From: Methanobacterium sp.
GTDB lineage: Archaea > Methanobacteriota > Methanobacteria > Methanobacteriales > Methanobacteriaceae
Assembly (NCBI GenBank): GCA_030017655.1
Contig: JASEIM010000004.1
Span: 10,429 to 74,428, forward strand
DNA: 64,000 nt
Direction: 5' to 3'
Shown: in pieces, positions 26,403-37,074 of the stretch
How the letters are laid out: each line of letters opens with the position of its first letter
Numbering within the stretch: position 1 is the first letter of the stretch
Notes under the pieces: model-generated
What the model was told of the DNA's origin: nothing
The model's database searches: none
Seen by the model: only the letters and a program-made list of their open reading frames with translations
Program-made: the position numbers and the translations under genes

Positions 26403-26876
26403 ATGAGTAAAATAGACGAAAGCGTTAAAATATTTGAAGGTGCAAAGATAATAGGGAAAGTTGAAATTGATGCAGAATCTTCAGTATGGTATAATGCTGT
26501 TTTAAGGGGAGATATGGAGACAATAACCATTGGAAAGCATTCAAATGTTCAGGAAAACTGTGTAATACATTCATCTAAGGGCCATCCGGTTAAATTAGGG
26601 GACTATGTTTCTGTAGGGCATGCTGCAGTCCTGCATGGATGTGAAATAGGAGAAAATACCTTGGTTGGAATAAATTCTACAGTATTAAATGGGGCAAAAA
26701 TAGGAAAAAACAGCATAATTGGGGCAGGAGCAGTAGTTACAGAAGGAAAAGAATTCAAAGAAGGTAGTTTAATTATTGGTATTCCTGCTAAAGCCGTAAG
26801 AAGACTTAAAACTGAAGAGATAGAATCTGTAAAAGATAATGCCCGTAGATATGTAAAATTAGCTCAAAAGAAGTGA
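26403..26876 (+). CDS. Gamma-class carbonic anhydrase family protein
   Basis: 157 residues, a left-handed beta-helix of hexapeptide repeats. Metal-ligand histidines are present in the family pattern: VQENCVIHSS, then VSVGHAAVLHGC with two more. Such proteins hydrate CO2 or are inactive relatives (YrdA/PaaY type); this short form lacks the acidic loop of Methanosarcina Cam. It is followed after 4 bases by hisC. Confidence 0.88.
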   Translation: MSKIDESVKIFEGAKIIGKVEIDAESSVWYNAVLRGDMETITIGKHSNVQENCVIHSSKGHPVKLGDYVSVGHAAVLHGCEIGENTLVGINSTVLNGAKIGKNSIIGAGAVVTEGKEFKEGSLIIGIPAKAVRRLKTEEIESVKDNARRYVKLAQKK

Positions 26877-26880
26877 AAAA

Positions 26881-27981
26881 ATGGTAAGAGTGAAAAAAAT
26901 TGTAAAAGAACTTGATCCCTACGTCCCTGGAAGATCAATTGATGAAATAGCCAGCAAATATAATATTAATCCCGAAAACATCATTAAACTTGGTTCAAAT
27001 GAGAATCCTATAGGTGTTTCCAGAAAAGCAGTTGAAGCTTTGAAACAAAATCTGGAATCTATCCACCAATATCCAGAATCGAATTTAGAAGTTTTAAAAA
27101 GTAAAATTGCATCGTATGCTGGTGTAAATGCTCCTAATATAATTATTGGTGGGGATGGAGCAGACGAAATCCTTGATGTGCTTGGAAAAGCTTTAATCGA
27201 GCCAGGAGACGAATTTATAGTGCCAATACCATCATATATGTATTATGAATTTACCCTGAAAATTCATGGTGGAGTTCCTGTATATGCAAAATGGGATGTG
27301 GATGAAAACAGGCTTGATGTGGGGTCTGTAATTGATTCAATATCTGATAAAACAAAAATAATCTTTTTATGTACTCCAAATAACCCTACAGGAGGATTAA
27401 TAGATAAAAATGACATTAGAAGGGTTTTAGAAAGTACAGATGCCCTTGTTGTAGTTGATGAAGCATACTTTGAATTTTCTGAAGTTGATAATATTGATTT
27501 ACTGGATGAATATGATAATTTATTAATTTTAAGGACATTTTCAAAGGTTTTTGGGCTTGCAGGGATGAGAATAGGTTATGCAATTTCTAATCATGAGTTT
27601 ATAGAGCTTTTACACAGGGTTAAACCAGTTTTTAGCCTTACAAAACTTTCCTATGTTGCAGCATCCGCTACACTGGATGATAAAGAATATATAAACAAAT
27701 CCATAGAAATTGGAATTCAAAGCAGAGAATATCTGTATGAAAACATGTCTAAATTTGATAATATCCATGTTTATCCATCTAAAGCTAATTATTTACTTGT
27801 TGATGTTAGAAAGACAGGAATGAGTTCTGGAGAATTTGCAGAAGAACTCTTAAAAAGAGGAGTTATTGTTAGGGATTGTAAATCTTTTAAAGGACTGGAT
27901 GATTACTGGATAAGGGTTAGTGTTGGAACGCTGGAAGAAGATAGAAAATTTATCGAAATACTGAAAAGCATGATTGAATGA
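26881..27981 (+). CDS. hisC: Histidinol-phosphate aminotransferase
   Basis: 366 residues, class I/II PLP aminotransferase. It starts with the family-typical LDPYVPGRSIDEIASKY, has KLGSNENPIG, CTPNNPTGG, DEAYFEFS, and the PLP lysine in RTFSKVFGLAGMRIGY. It carries out step 7 of histidine synthesis, exchanging amino groups between glutamate and imidazole-acetol phosphate. No other his gene is near, so it is scattered as in many methanogens. Confidence 0.93.
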   Translation: MVRVKKIVKELDPYVPGRSIDEIASKYNINPENIIKLGSNENPIGVSRKAVEALKQNLESIHQYPESNLEVLKSKIASYAGVNAPNIIIGGDGADEILDVLGKALIEPGDEFIVPIPSYMYYEFTLKIHGGVPVYAKWDVDENRLDVGSVIDSISDKTKIIFLCTPNNPTGGLIDKNDIRRVLESTDALVVVDEAYFEFSEVDNIDLLDEYDNLLILRTFSKVFGLAGMRIGYAISNHEFIELLHRVKPVFSLTKLSYVAASATLDDKEYINKSIEIGIQSREYLYENMSKFDNIHVYPSKANYLLVDVRKTGMSSGEFAEELLKRGVIVRDCKSFKGLDDYWIRVSVGTLEEDRKFIEILKSMIE

Positions 27982-28039
27982 TACCATTTAATATAATTTA
28001 GTAAAATATAATATTCAGATAATTTAAGGTTGATTTTAG

Positions 28040-28738
28040 ATGATAATAGGAGATATGATTATATCCTCTCTGGAATTCCCTGGAAAAGTATCACTGGTAA
28101 TTTTTACAGGAGGATGTATTTTAAAATGTCCTTATTGCCATAATCCAGAAATTATTAATGGTGGAAAATCATTAGAAATGGATGAAATTATAAAAAAAAT
28201 TGATAGTTCAATGGGATTTATTGATAGTGTTGTTATAACTGGCGGCGAGCCCCTTATTCAACACGAAGATGTAAAATACATTCTTGAATATTCTAAATCG
28301 AAAGGATTGAAAACAAAACTTGATACAAATGGATTTTTTGTATATGAATTAAAAGATGTAATGGATTTGCTGGACTATGTAGCTCTGGACATTAAAGCAC
28401 CATTTGATAAATACAAAAAAATTATAGGATCTGCTATTGGAGATGAAGTAAAAAAAAGCATGGAAGCATGCATAAAAGCAGAGGTTTACCTTGAATGTAG
28501 GACTACATTTGTACCTTATTTAATGGAAATAGAAGACATCATTGAAATTGCCAAAAATATAGATGCAGATATATATACCTTACAACAATTTCGTGATAAA
28601 AAAGTACTGGATGAAAGATTATACGGTACTCACAATCCTTCAAGGGGGGAATTAAGAGAAATTGCTGAAAAAATAAAGCCATTTCTCAAACGTATCAGGA
28701 TAAAAACCGCTGAATTTGGCGATGAAACCATTAAATAA
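28040..28738 (+). CDS. Anaerobic ribonucleotide reductase activating protein (NrdG-like radical SAM)
   Basis: 232 residues. The radical SAM motif is GGCILKCPYCHNP (CxxxCxxC), followed by VVITGGEPL and LDTNGF. Length and an N-terminal IISSLEFPGKVSLVIFTGG match the NrdG-type family in methanogens. It would make the glycyl radical on anaerobic ribonucleotide reductase (NrdD), which is not in this window. Other glycyl-radical or unassigned targets remain possible. Confidence 0.87.
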   Translation: MIIGDMIISSLEFPGKVSLVIFTGGCILKCPYCHNPEIINGGKSLEMDEIIKKIDSSMGFIDSVVITGGEPLIQHEDVKYILEYSKSKGLKTKLDTNGFFVYELKDVMDLLDYVALDIKAPFDKYKKIIGSAIGDEVKKSMEACIKAEVYLECRTTFVPYLMEIEDIIEIAKNIDADIYTLQQFRDKKVLDERLYGTHNPSRGELREIAEKIKPFLKRIRIKTAEFGDETIK

Positions 28739-28792
28739 AATAAATAGTAAAATTAAATTTAATAATTGCTCCTAAATAAAAGGAGGTCATAA

Positions 28793-29926
28793 ATGCCTAT
28801 ACTGTTATTTGGAAGTCGTCATCTTGAGCTTATAACAGGTAAAAAAACCACAACTATCCGAAAGCTATGGAAAAAACCATTATCAAAGGGTGACCGCCTT
28901 CACTGCTACTGGAACTTATTATCTAAAGAGCGTGAAAAACTTTTTGAAGCTGAAGTAATTGATGTGGAGATAGCAAAATTTAAAGACATCATTAAAGACG
29001 ATGACCTTGCAAGAGAAGAAGGTTTTCAAAATGCTTCAGAACTGAAAGATGAATTCAGGAGACTCTATCCTGAAGATACTAATGATGATTCGCTTTTTCA
29101 GATAATAAGATTTAGAAAATACCCTGTTGATGAATGGGAAGGGGAAAAAATAGATGAAAAGGCAATGATTACTAAAAGAGCCGATATATTATTTGATTCA
29201 GGCAGGTTTAATGATTCAGTATTGTGTTACACTGCTGCATTAAAACATGATCCTGAAGATGTTTATTTATTAAATAAAAAGGGAGATAACTTATCTCGTT
29301 TAGGTAAATTCAACGAGGCCATAGAATGTTATGACAAAGCACTAAAAAGGGATTCTGAAAATGAATTCATCTGGAATAATAAGGCAATAGCTCTTTTAAA
29401 CTCAAATAGGCCAGAAGAAGCATTAAAATATAATACAAAGGCATTAAAATTAAATGAAGATAATGTGCTTGTACTGTATTGGAGAGGATTTATTTTAGAG
29501 ATGTTGGAACGATTTGATGATGCATTGGAATGTTATAATCGAATTTTAGAGCTCGAACCAGATAATCATGAAGTTTGGAATGCCAAAGGTAATATTTTAT
29601 CTCACTTAGAAAGAACAGAAGAAGCACTTGAAGCATATGATAAAGCATTGGAATTATGTCTTGATACAGTTCCTGACGCTTCTACATGGAATCGTAAAGG
29701 AAATGCACTTTTAGAGCTTGGAAGGTTTGAAGAAGCCATAAAATGTTATAATGAATCTCTGAAATTAAATCCTCAAAATGATATTTTCTATAGCAATAAG
29801 GGAGTAGCTCTTATGGAATTGGGGAAATTTGAAAAGGCTGTGGACTGTTTCAACAGGGCTCTATTACTGAATCCAGCAAATGAAGATGCAAAAGTTCTAA
29901 AAGATGAATGTCTGGAGAATTATTGA
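28793..29926 (+). CDS. ASCH domain fused to TPR repeats
   Basis: 377 residues. Residues 1-115 look like an ASCH domain, a putative RNA-binding fold (PILLFGSRHLELITGKKTTT, then KKPLSKGDRLHCYWN). From about 120 to the end there are some seven tetratricopeptide repeats (for example GKFNEAIECYDKALKRDSEN, GRFEEAIKCYNESLKLNPQN). A strong AAGGAGGT ribosome site. The architecture suggests an RNA-linked adaptor or scaffold; the target is unknown. Confidence 0.8.
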   Translation: MPILLFGSRHLELITGKKTTTIRKLWKKPLSKGDRLHCYWNLLSKEREKLFEAEVIDVEIAKFKDIIKDDDLAREEGFQNASELKDEFRRLYPEDTNDDSLFQIIRFRKYPVDEWEGEKIDEKAMITKRADILFDSGRFNDSVLCYTAALKHDPEDVYLLNKKGDNLSRLGKFNEAIECYDKALKRDSENEFIWNNKAIALLNSNRPEEALKYNTKALKLNEDNVLVLYWRGFILEMLERFDDALECYNRILELEPDNHEVWNAKGNILSHLERTEEALEAYDKALELCLDTVPDASTWNRKGNALLELGRFEEAIKCYNESLKLNPQNDIFYSNKGVALMELGKFEKAVDCFNRALLLNPANEDAKVLKDECLENY

Positions 29927-30085
29927 TTTTAATTTCTTTAAATATGTGAATTTTAAGTTTCTCATGAGGATTGTTCATTTTAATGTATTAAGATATTCAA
30001 CAGTCCGAAATTACTGGTTGATTCCTCGAATTAACTGCATAGACTATTCAAATTATTCAAAAATTTAAAAAGGATAACTGTAGAA

Positions 30086-30907
30086 TTATACCCTTTTAAA
30101 TTTACCTTTAGGTTTGCCTTCTACTCCTTCCATTCCTTCTCCGGGTTCGCGAAATTCTTCCCCTTCACCTTCTTCGCCACTGGCTTTACTTTCTGCTTCT
30201 TTTGCTTTTTCTTTAACTTCGCCAGCTTTACTTTCACCAGTTTTTGCCATTTTCTGGAGATATTCTGCTGCTACATCTTTACCACCTACTCCTACGGCAA
30301 TTCCTATTGCAATTGCTAAACCCGCTGCTAGTCCCCATGCTAATGGCACTAAGAATGTATAAATGATCTGAGTGTCGATCTGTAGCTGATCAAGTGCTAT
30401 TACAATTACAACTAATGAGAGTAGAGCTTGTAATCCCATGGTAATTATATTTGCAAATGCAACTTTCTGTCTTGAAAGCATACTTTTCATCCAATCCATG
30501 ATGTAGTTTATTCCTATTAAACCAACTACTAGTATCAGGATACCTGCGATTAAGTTTGGTATGTATAAAACTATTTGATTTACAAAGTTAGTGAATACGG
30601 GTATGTTCAAAACACTTACAGCGGCCATTATGAAAATCAGATATATAAACCATCTTACAACAGCACTAAACAAACCCGAAAATGTCATACCTGTGCCAGC
30701 TAGAGCCTCTCCAGCACCTGTTTTGCTAACAGCTTGATCAATGTTGGCTCTTTCAAATAATTTCTTTGCAACACTCCCCGCGATACGCCCTATAATCCAT
30801 CCAATTATGAGGATTATAATTGCAGCGATTATCACGGGTATAAATGTTAATACTTCGTTTGCAGTATTCATAATTGGTGTTGTTATCACTGTTACATAAT
30901 CAACCAT
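30086..30907 (-). CDS. TM-helix / MscS-like (CmpX type) membrane protein
   Basis: 273 residues with five membrane helices, the first near residues 20-42 (FIPVIIAAIIILIIGWIIGR). The repeats GWIIGRIAGSVAKKLFERAN and later VVGLIGINYIMDWMKSML match the conserved TM-helix found in small-conductance mechanosensitive-channel relatives such as CmpX. The C-terminus (about 225-273) is a charged Glu/Gly/Lys tail. GGAGGTAA precedes the ATG. Probably helps the cell cope with osmotic change; the role is inferred. Confidence 0.78.
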   Translation of the reverse strand: MVDYVTVITTPIMNTANEVLTFIPVIIAAIIILIIGWIIGRIAGSVAKKLFERANIDQAVSKTGAGEALAGTGMTFSGLFSAVVRWFIYLIFIMAAVSVLNIPVFTNFVNQIVLYIPNLIAGILILVVGLIGINYIMDWMKSMLSRQKVAFANIITMGLQALLSLVVIVIALDQLQIDTQIIYTFLVPLAWGLAAGLAIAIGIAVGVGGKDVAAEYLQKMAKTGESKAGEVKEKAKEAESKASGEEGEGEEFREPGEGMEGVEGKPKGKFKRV

Positions 30908-31289
30908 AATATTTTACCTCCATTTTTATGATGGTTTATTGTATGTAGAAAGTTCTATAAAAATATAATACAAATTATTTAAAAAGTATTAATAAATGTG
31001 AGTTAAAAAATTCAAATTATTTTATTTGGGACTTTAGAATTTGTTTTTTATTTATTAATCAGATTTTAGATAAATAAGGAAATAATTGGATATGTGGTGG
31101 GAAGAATCTACATTTTCAATTTAGTTTCATTAATCTTCATATAAAATGAAAAATTAGAAATCCTATTAAACTATTTAACTATATGAAGTCTAAGTAAAAT
31201 TGATAAAAAACATAATGTATAACTATCGTTATATGAATATGAAAATAGAAATTAAACGATAATAACGTTATAATAAGCGGAGGAATAGG
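30908..31289. other. Divergent intergenic region upstream of pdxS
   Basis: 382 AT-rich bases between divergent genes. Near the pdxS end there is an inverted repeat TATCGTT (31224-31230) / AACGATA (31255-31261) and a palindrome ATAACGTTAT (31262-31271), with TATA-like AATGTATAA at about 31213. These may be pdxS control sites. Nothing else recognised. Confidence 0.35.
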
Positions 31290-32171
31290 ATGTTACATGG
31301 AACAGAAGTATTAAAGAAAGGATTTGCCAAAATGACAAAAGGTGGAGTCATTATGGACGTTGTAAATGCTGAACAAGCAGAAATAGCTGAAAATGCTGGT
31401 GCTGTTTCAGTAATGGCACTCGAAAAAGTACCTGCAGATATAAGAACTGCTGGAGGCGTTGCCAGAATGGCTGATCCTTCAAAGGTCATTGAGATAATGG
31501 ATGCTGTTTCAATACCTGTCATGGCAAAGGTAAGGATAGGCCATTTTGTTGAAGCTCAAATACTGGAATCACTTGGAGTGGACATGATTGATGAAAGTGA
31601 AGTTTTAACACCTGCAGATGAAAAATATCATGTTGATAAAAAGAAATTCACAATACCATTTGTTTGCGGAGCACGAAATCTTGGCGAAGCATTAAGAAGG
31701 ATAGATGAAGGAGCAGCTATGATACGTACCAAAGGAGAAGCGGGTACAGGAAATATTGTTGAAGCTGTAAGACACATGAGAATGATAATGGGTGGTATTA
31801 GAGAAATCCAGAATAAAACTGAAGAAGAATTATGGGGAGTTGCAAGAAAAATTGAAGCTCCATTCGAACTTGTAAAAGAAACAGCTAATTTGGGCAAGTT
31901 ACCTGTTGTAAACTTTGCTGCTGGAGGGGTGGCAACACCTGCAGATGCTGCATTGATGATGCAGCTTGGAGCAGACGGCGTTTTTGTTGGTTCTGGAATA
32001 TTTAAATCAGAAAATCCTGAAATAGTTGCTAAAGCAATTGTTGAAGCAACTGCAAATTATGAAGATGCTGAAGTCCTTGCTAAAGTTTCAAGGGACCTTG
32101 GAAAAGCAATGCCGGGTCTTGATATGGCTGAAATTCCAGAAGAAGAAAGACTTCAATCAAGAGGATGGTAA
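31290..32171 (+). CDS. pdxS: Pyridoxal 5'-phosphate synthase lyase subunit PdxS
   Basis: 293 residues, TIM barrel that builds PLP from ribose 5-phosphate, glyceraldehyde 3-phosphate and ammonia delivered by PdxT. Near-universal stretches: KGGVIMDVVNAEQAEIAE, ALEKVPADIR, VMAKVRIGHFVEAQ, IRTKGEAGTGNIVEA and NFAAGGVATPADAALMM. CGGAGG ribosome site. Its partner pdxT is not next to it but 9 kb away at 41296-41874. A terminator hairpin follows. Confidence 0.97.
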   Translation: MLHGTEVLKKGFAKMTKGGVIMDVVNAEQAEIAENAGAVSVMALEKVPADIRTAGGVARMADPSKVIEIMDAVSIPVMAKVRIGHFVEAQILESLGVDMIDESEVLTPADEKYHVDKKKFTIPFVCGARNLGEALRRIDEGAAMIRTKGEAGTGNIVEAVRHMRMIMGGIREIQNKTEEELWGVARKIEAPFELVKETANLGKLPVVNFAAGGVATPADAALMMQLGADGVFVGSGIFKSENPEIVAKAIVEATANYEDAEVLAKVSRDLGKAMPGLDMAEIPEEERLQSRGW

Positions 32172-32178
32172 CATTATA

Positions 32179-32208
32179 TAGAGGTAAGTAACCTCTATTT
32201 TATTTTTT
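32179..32208 (+). terminator. Hairpin plus T-tract terminator of pdxS
   Basis: TAGAGGT and ACCTCTA stem with AAGTA loop (32179-32197), followed by TTTTATTTTTT. Confidence 0.75.
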
Positions 32209-32260
32209 AAACCCCCTCCAATTATGTTAATAAATTTAAAAATAAATGAATAGGGGGAGT

Positions 32261-32629
32261 TTATTCAACCTTATTTGATACTCCACCAGCACCACCTATA
32301 TTTTCGCCTGTCTGGGCATCAATCAAAATTTCTCCAACCTGATTACCATTTAAAATAACAGGCACTATATATGTGGATTTTCCATCGGTATTTATTAATA
32401 CCGGCTCACCAGCAGTTGCACCAGGTTCTTCTATATATTTCGCTGCTGTCTTTTTAGCTTCTTCTGCAGATATATTTGCTGTTGTATTCTGAGTATCATT
32501 TACACCTGTATTTTGTCCGGAAGTTTGATAATTGGTACTGTTCGTATTTTGATTATTATCAATACATCCTGAAATGCCCACAAGTACAATTACAATTGCT
32601 AAGAGGCTAATGACTGATATATTTTTCAT
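32261..32629 (-). CDS. Lipoprotein with PepSY-like domain
   Basis: 122 residues. The signal segment ends GISGC (Cys at about 22), then there is an Asn/Thr/Gln linker. The C-terminal domain of about 70 residues has ISAEEAKKTAAKYIEE, then STYIVPVILNGNQVGEILID and QTGENIGGAGG, the helix-plus-strands pattern of PepSY, a domain seen in secreted protease inhibitors and extracytoplasmic proteins. AAAGGAGA precedes the ATG. It neighbours a zinc-motif lipoprotein on the same strand. Confidence 0.75.
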   Translation of the reverse strand: MKNISVISLLAIVIVLVGISGCIDNNQNTNSTNYQTSGQNTGVNDTQNTTANISAEEAKKTAAKYIEEPGATAGEPVLINTDGKSTYIVPVILNGNQVGEILIDAQTGENIGGAGGVSNKVE

Positions 32630-32726
32630 TTATATTCTCCTTTCGGTTATATTTTTAAATTAACTTGCATTGCTAATAAATTTTTTTAAAAAAATGTTGG
32701 ATTAAAAATAAAATAAAAAAGAATAA

Positions 32727-33095
32727 TTAAATATACCCGTCTCCATTACAGTTAGGGCAGGTTATTGAACCGGTTCCATCACAAACGCGGCATGTTAGAC
32801 CTTCAGTTGATCCTCCCTGGACAATTCCAGTACCTGCACAAGTTGTTCCTCCAGTAACTGTATTATAACACATCACTCTACCTGTTCCGCCGCATTCTGA
32901 ACAAATTCCGGAATCACCTGATTTAGAGGAAGTCCTTGTTGAGGATTTGGTGTTTGTATTGTCCTGATAATCTTGATTATTTGAAGAAGATACCGTATTT
33001 GTAGAACTATCAGAAGAATCTGTATCTATACATCCAGATATGCTAACAAAAATAACTAAAAACGAAATTATACCTATAATAAGTTTATTTTTCAT
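32727..33095 (-). CDS. Lipoprotein with DnaJ-type zinc motifs, third copy
   Basis: 122 residues. Lipobox-like SISGC near residue 22, low-complexity Ser/Asn/Thr linker, then cysteine motifs CSECGGTG, CRVCDGTG and CPNCNGDG. A degenerate second motif (CYNTVTGGTTCAGTG) has its cysteine pair spread apart. Same design as the pair at 19713-20543 but less similar, so an older duplicate. AAAGGGGGAT precedes the ATG. Confidence 0.78.
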   Translation of the reverse strand: MKNKLIIGIISFLVIFVSISGCIDTDSSDSSTNTVSSSNNQDYQDNTNTKSSTRTSSKSGDSGICSECGGTGRVMCYNTVTGGTTCAGTGIVQGGSTEGLTCRVCDGTGSITCPNCNGDGYI

Positions 33096-33315
33096 AATTA
33101 TCCCCCTTTATGCAATAAAACTTATTCTAAACATCACTATTAATAAATTTTTCTTTAATAACTTTAAAATTAAAATAATTACATTTCTAAAGTGTTTTTA
33201 GCATAATAAAATGAATTATATAAATATTTACTAAAATAGAATGAATTTAAGACAAATAGAAATTTAATAAAAAAAATTAGAAAAAGGAAAAAAGGGATAT
33301 TCAAGAAAATCTGCT

Positions 33316-33654
33316 TTATACAGCTCCTTCTCCTCTTTCACCGGTTCTAATCCTTACCACTTCTTCAACTGGGGAAATGAAGATTTTACCATCTCCAATA
33401 TCCCCTGTTTGGGCTGTATTTACTATTGTTTCAATGACATTTTCAACATTTTCATCTTTTACAATAATTTCAAGCTTTGTTTTTGGTAAGAGATCAATTC
33501 TGTAATCGCTGCCCCTGTAACTTTCTGTAACACCAAGCTGTCGCCCACGACCTTTAACTTCTGTAACTGTTAATCCATGGCATTCAATTTCTTCAAGCGC
33601 AGCTTTTACATTTTCTAATTTATCTGGCCTTATTATAGCAACTATCTCTTTCAT
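33316..33654 (-). CDS. glnK: Nitrogen regulatory protein P-II (GlnK)
   Basis: 112 residues. PII trimer subunit that senses ATP/ADP and 2-oxoglutarate and plugs the ammonium channel when nitrogen is plentiful. Landmarks: MKEIVAIIRPDKLENVKAAL, T-loop GRGRQLGVTESYRGSDY (with the Tyr modified in bacteria), TGDIGDGKIFISPVEEV and RIRTGERGEGAV. It follows amtB by 18 bases and shares its promoter. Confidence 0.96.
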   Translation of the reverse strand: MKEIVAIIRPDKLENVKAALEEIECHGLTVTEVKGRGRQLGVTESYRGSDYRIDLLPKTKLEIIVKDENVENVIETIVNTAQTGDIGDGKIFISPVEEVVRIRTGERGEGAV

Positions 33655-33672
33655 TTTTTCACATCCTCATAT

Positions 33673-34902
<1,230 letters not shown>

Positions 34903-34996
34903 ATATTTTCCTCCTTTGTTTATTAAATCTTTTTAATAGCTTTAATATGTTTTTTATGTCTTTTGTAAAGTTATTTTAATTTACATTTTCAATCGT

Positions 34997-35030
34997 CGGA
35001 TAACGGAAACATACTTCCGATATATAAAAC
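34997..35030 (-). promoter_or_regulatory. amtB promoter with NrpR-type operator
   Basis: On the minus strand TTTTATATA (about 35021-35029) is followed at once by CGGAAGTATGTTTCCG (35004-35019), a palindrome with the GGAA-N6-TTCC pattern recognised by the methanogen nitrogen repressor NrpR. Being placed between TATA box and the expected start site (about 34996), it could block transcription when bound. Confidence 0.8.
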
Positions 35031-35157
35031 TTGATTTTGATCCTTATAAAGGTTTCGATCATGACGATTTGAAATATAAAAAAAATTAAAAAATTATAAA
35101 AAAGCCTTCAAAAGCTTAAATTAACTTATTTTAAAGATTAAAAGGATTAAGAAGGAA

Positions 35158-35496
35158 CTAAATAGCTCCTTCACCACGTTCACCTGTTCGTATCCTAATT
35201 ACGTTCTCAACTGGAGATATAAATATTTTCCCATCTCCAATATCTCCGGTTTTGGCATTATCAATTATAGTTTGAACTATAGTTTCTACAGCGCTATCAG
35301 TTGCTACTATTTCAATCTCAGTTTTAGGTAAGAGATCTATTCTGTAATCATGGCCCCTGTAACTTTCTGTAATACCAAGCTGTCTCCCACGTCCTTTAAC
35401 TTCTCTTACTGTCATCCCTTGGCATCCTGCTTCTTCAAGAGCATTTTTCACGGACTCCAATTTATCAGGTCTAATGATAGCGATTATCTTTTTCAT
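35158..35496 (-). CDS. glnK: Nitrogen regulatory protein P-II, second copy
   Basis: 112 residues, paralogue of the gene at 33316-33654: MKKIIAIIRPDKLESVKNAL, T-loop GRGRQLGITESYRGHDY, TGDIGDGKIFISPVENV, RIRTGERGEGAI. The T-loop differs by a few residues, which may pair each PII with its own channel. It follows the second amtB by 66 bases. Confidence 0.96.
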   Translation of the reverse strand: MKKIIAIIRPDKLESVKNALEEAGCQGMTVREVKGRGRQLGITESYRGHDYRIDLLPKTEIEIVATDSAVETIVQTIIDNAKTGDIGDGKIFISPVENVIRIRTGERGEGAI

Positions 35497-35562
35497 TTTT
35501 ACACATCCTAAGAATTTAATAGTTCTAATGAATTATTTCATGCTTTGATCATTTATAAATGT

Positions 35563-36789
<1,227 letters not shown>

Positions 36790-36869
36790 ATTATTTTCCT
36801 CCGTTATTTAAGTATTTTATAAATTTTAAACAGAAATATGTTTCATACTTCCGTAGGAAAAAGGCTAAA

Positions 36870-36913
36870 GGAAACCTATTTCCGATATTGGTTCTTTCAA
36901 GCGCGATATATAA
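36870..36913 (-). promoter_or_regulatory. Second amtB promoter with NrpR-type operator
   Basis: Minus strand: TTATATATC (about 36904-36912) is a TATA box; about 20 bases downstream lies GGAAATAGGTTTCC (36870-36883), a perfect GGAA-N6-TTCC site at the expected start of transcription. A further GAAATATGTTTC palindrome lies closer to the gene. Confidence 0.8.
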
Positions 36914-37048
36914 CTTTTGTGGTATATTTAATCTATTAAAAAAAATAATCCCGGAGATATTATGTAAAATACAATAATATCTAATGCTAAAATTAAACAT
37001 TTCAAAATAAATTTAAAAGAAATAGAAACTCAGGTTAATATTTAACAG

Positions 37049-37074
37049 CATTCAAAAATCGTAGATTTTTAATG
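37049..37074 (-). terminator. Hairpin at the end of the glutamate synthase operon
   Basis: CATTAAAAATC and GATTTTTGAATG arms with a 3-base loop overlap the stop codon of the last gene. The stem has the same AAAAATC/GATTTTT style as units in hairpin arrays A and E. Confidence 0.5.

Noticed and set aside
26403..26876. A true Cam-type carbonic anhydrase assignment
   Set aside because: The protein is shorter than Cam and lacks its acidic catalytic loop, so only family membership is claimed.
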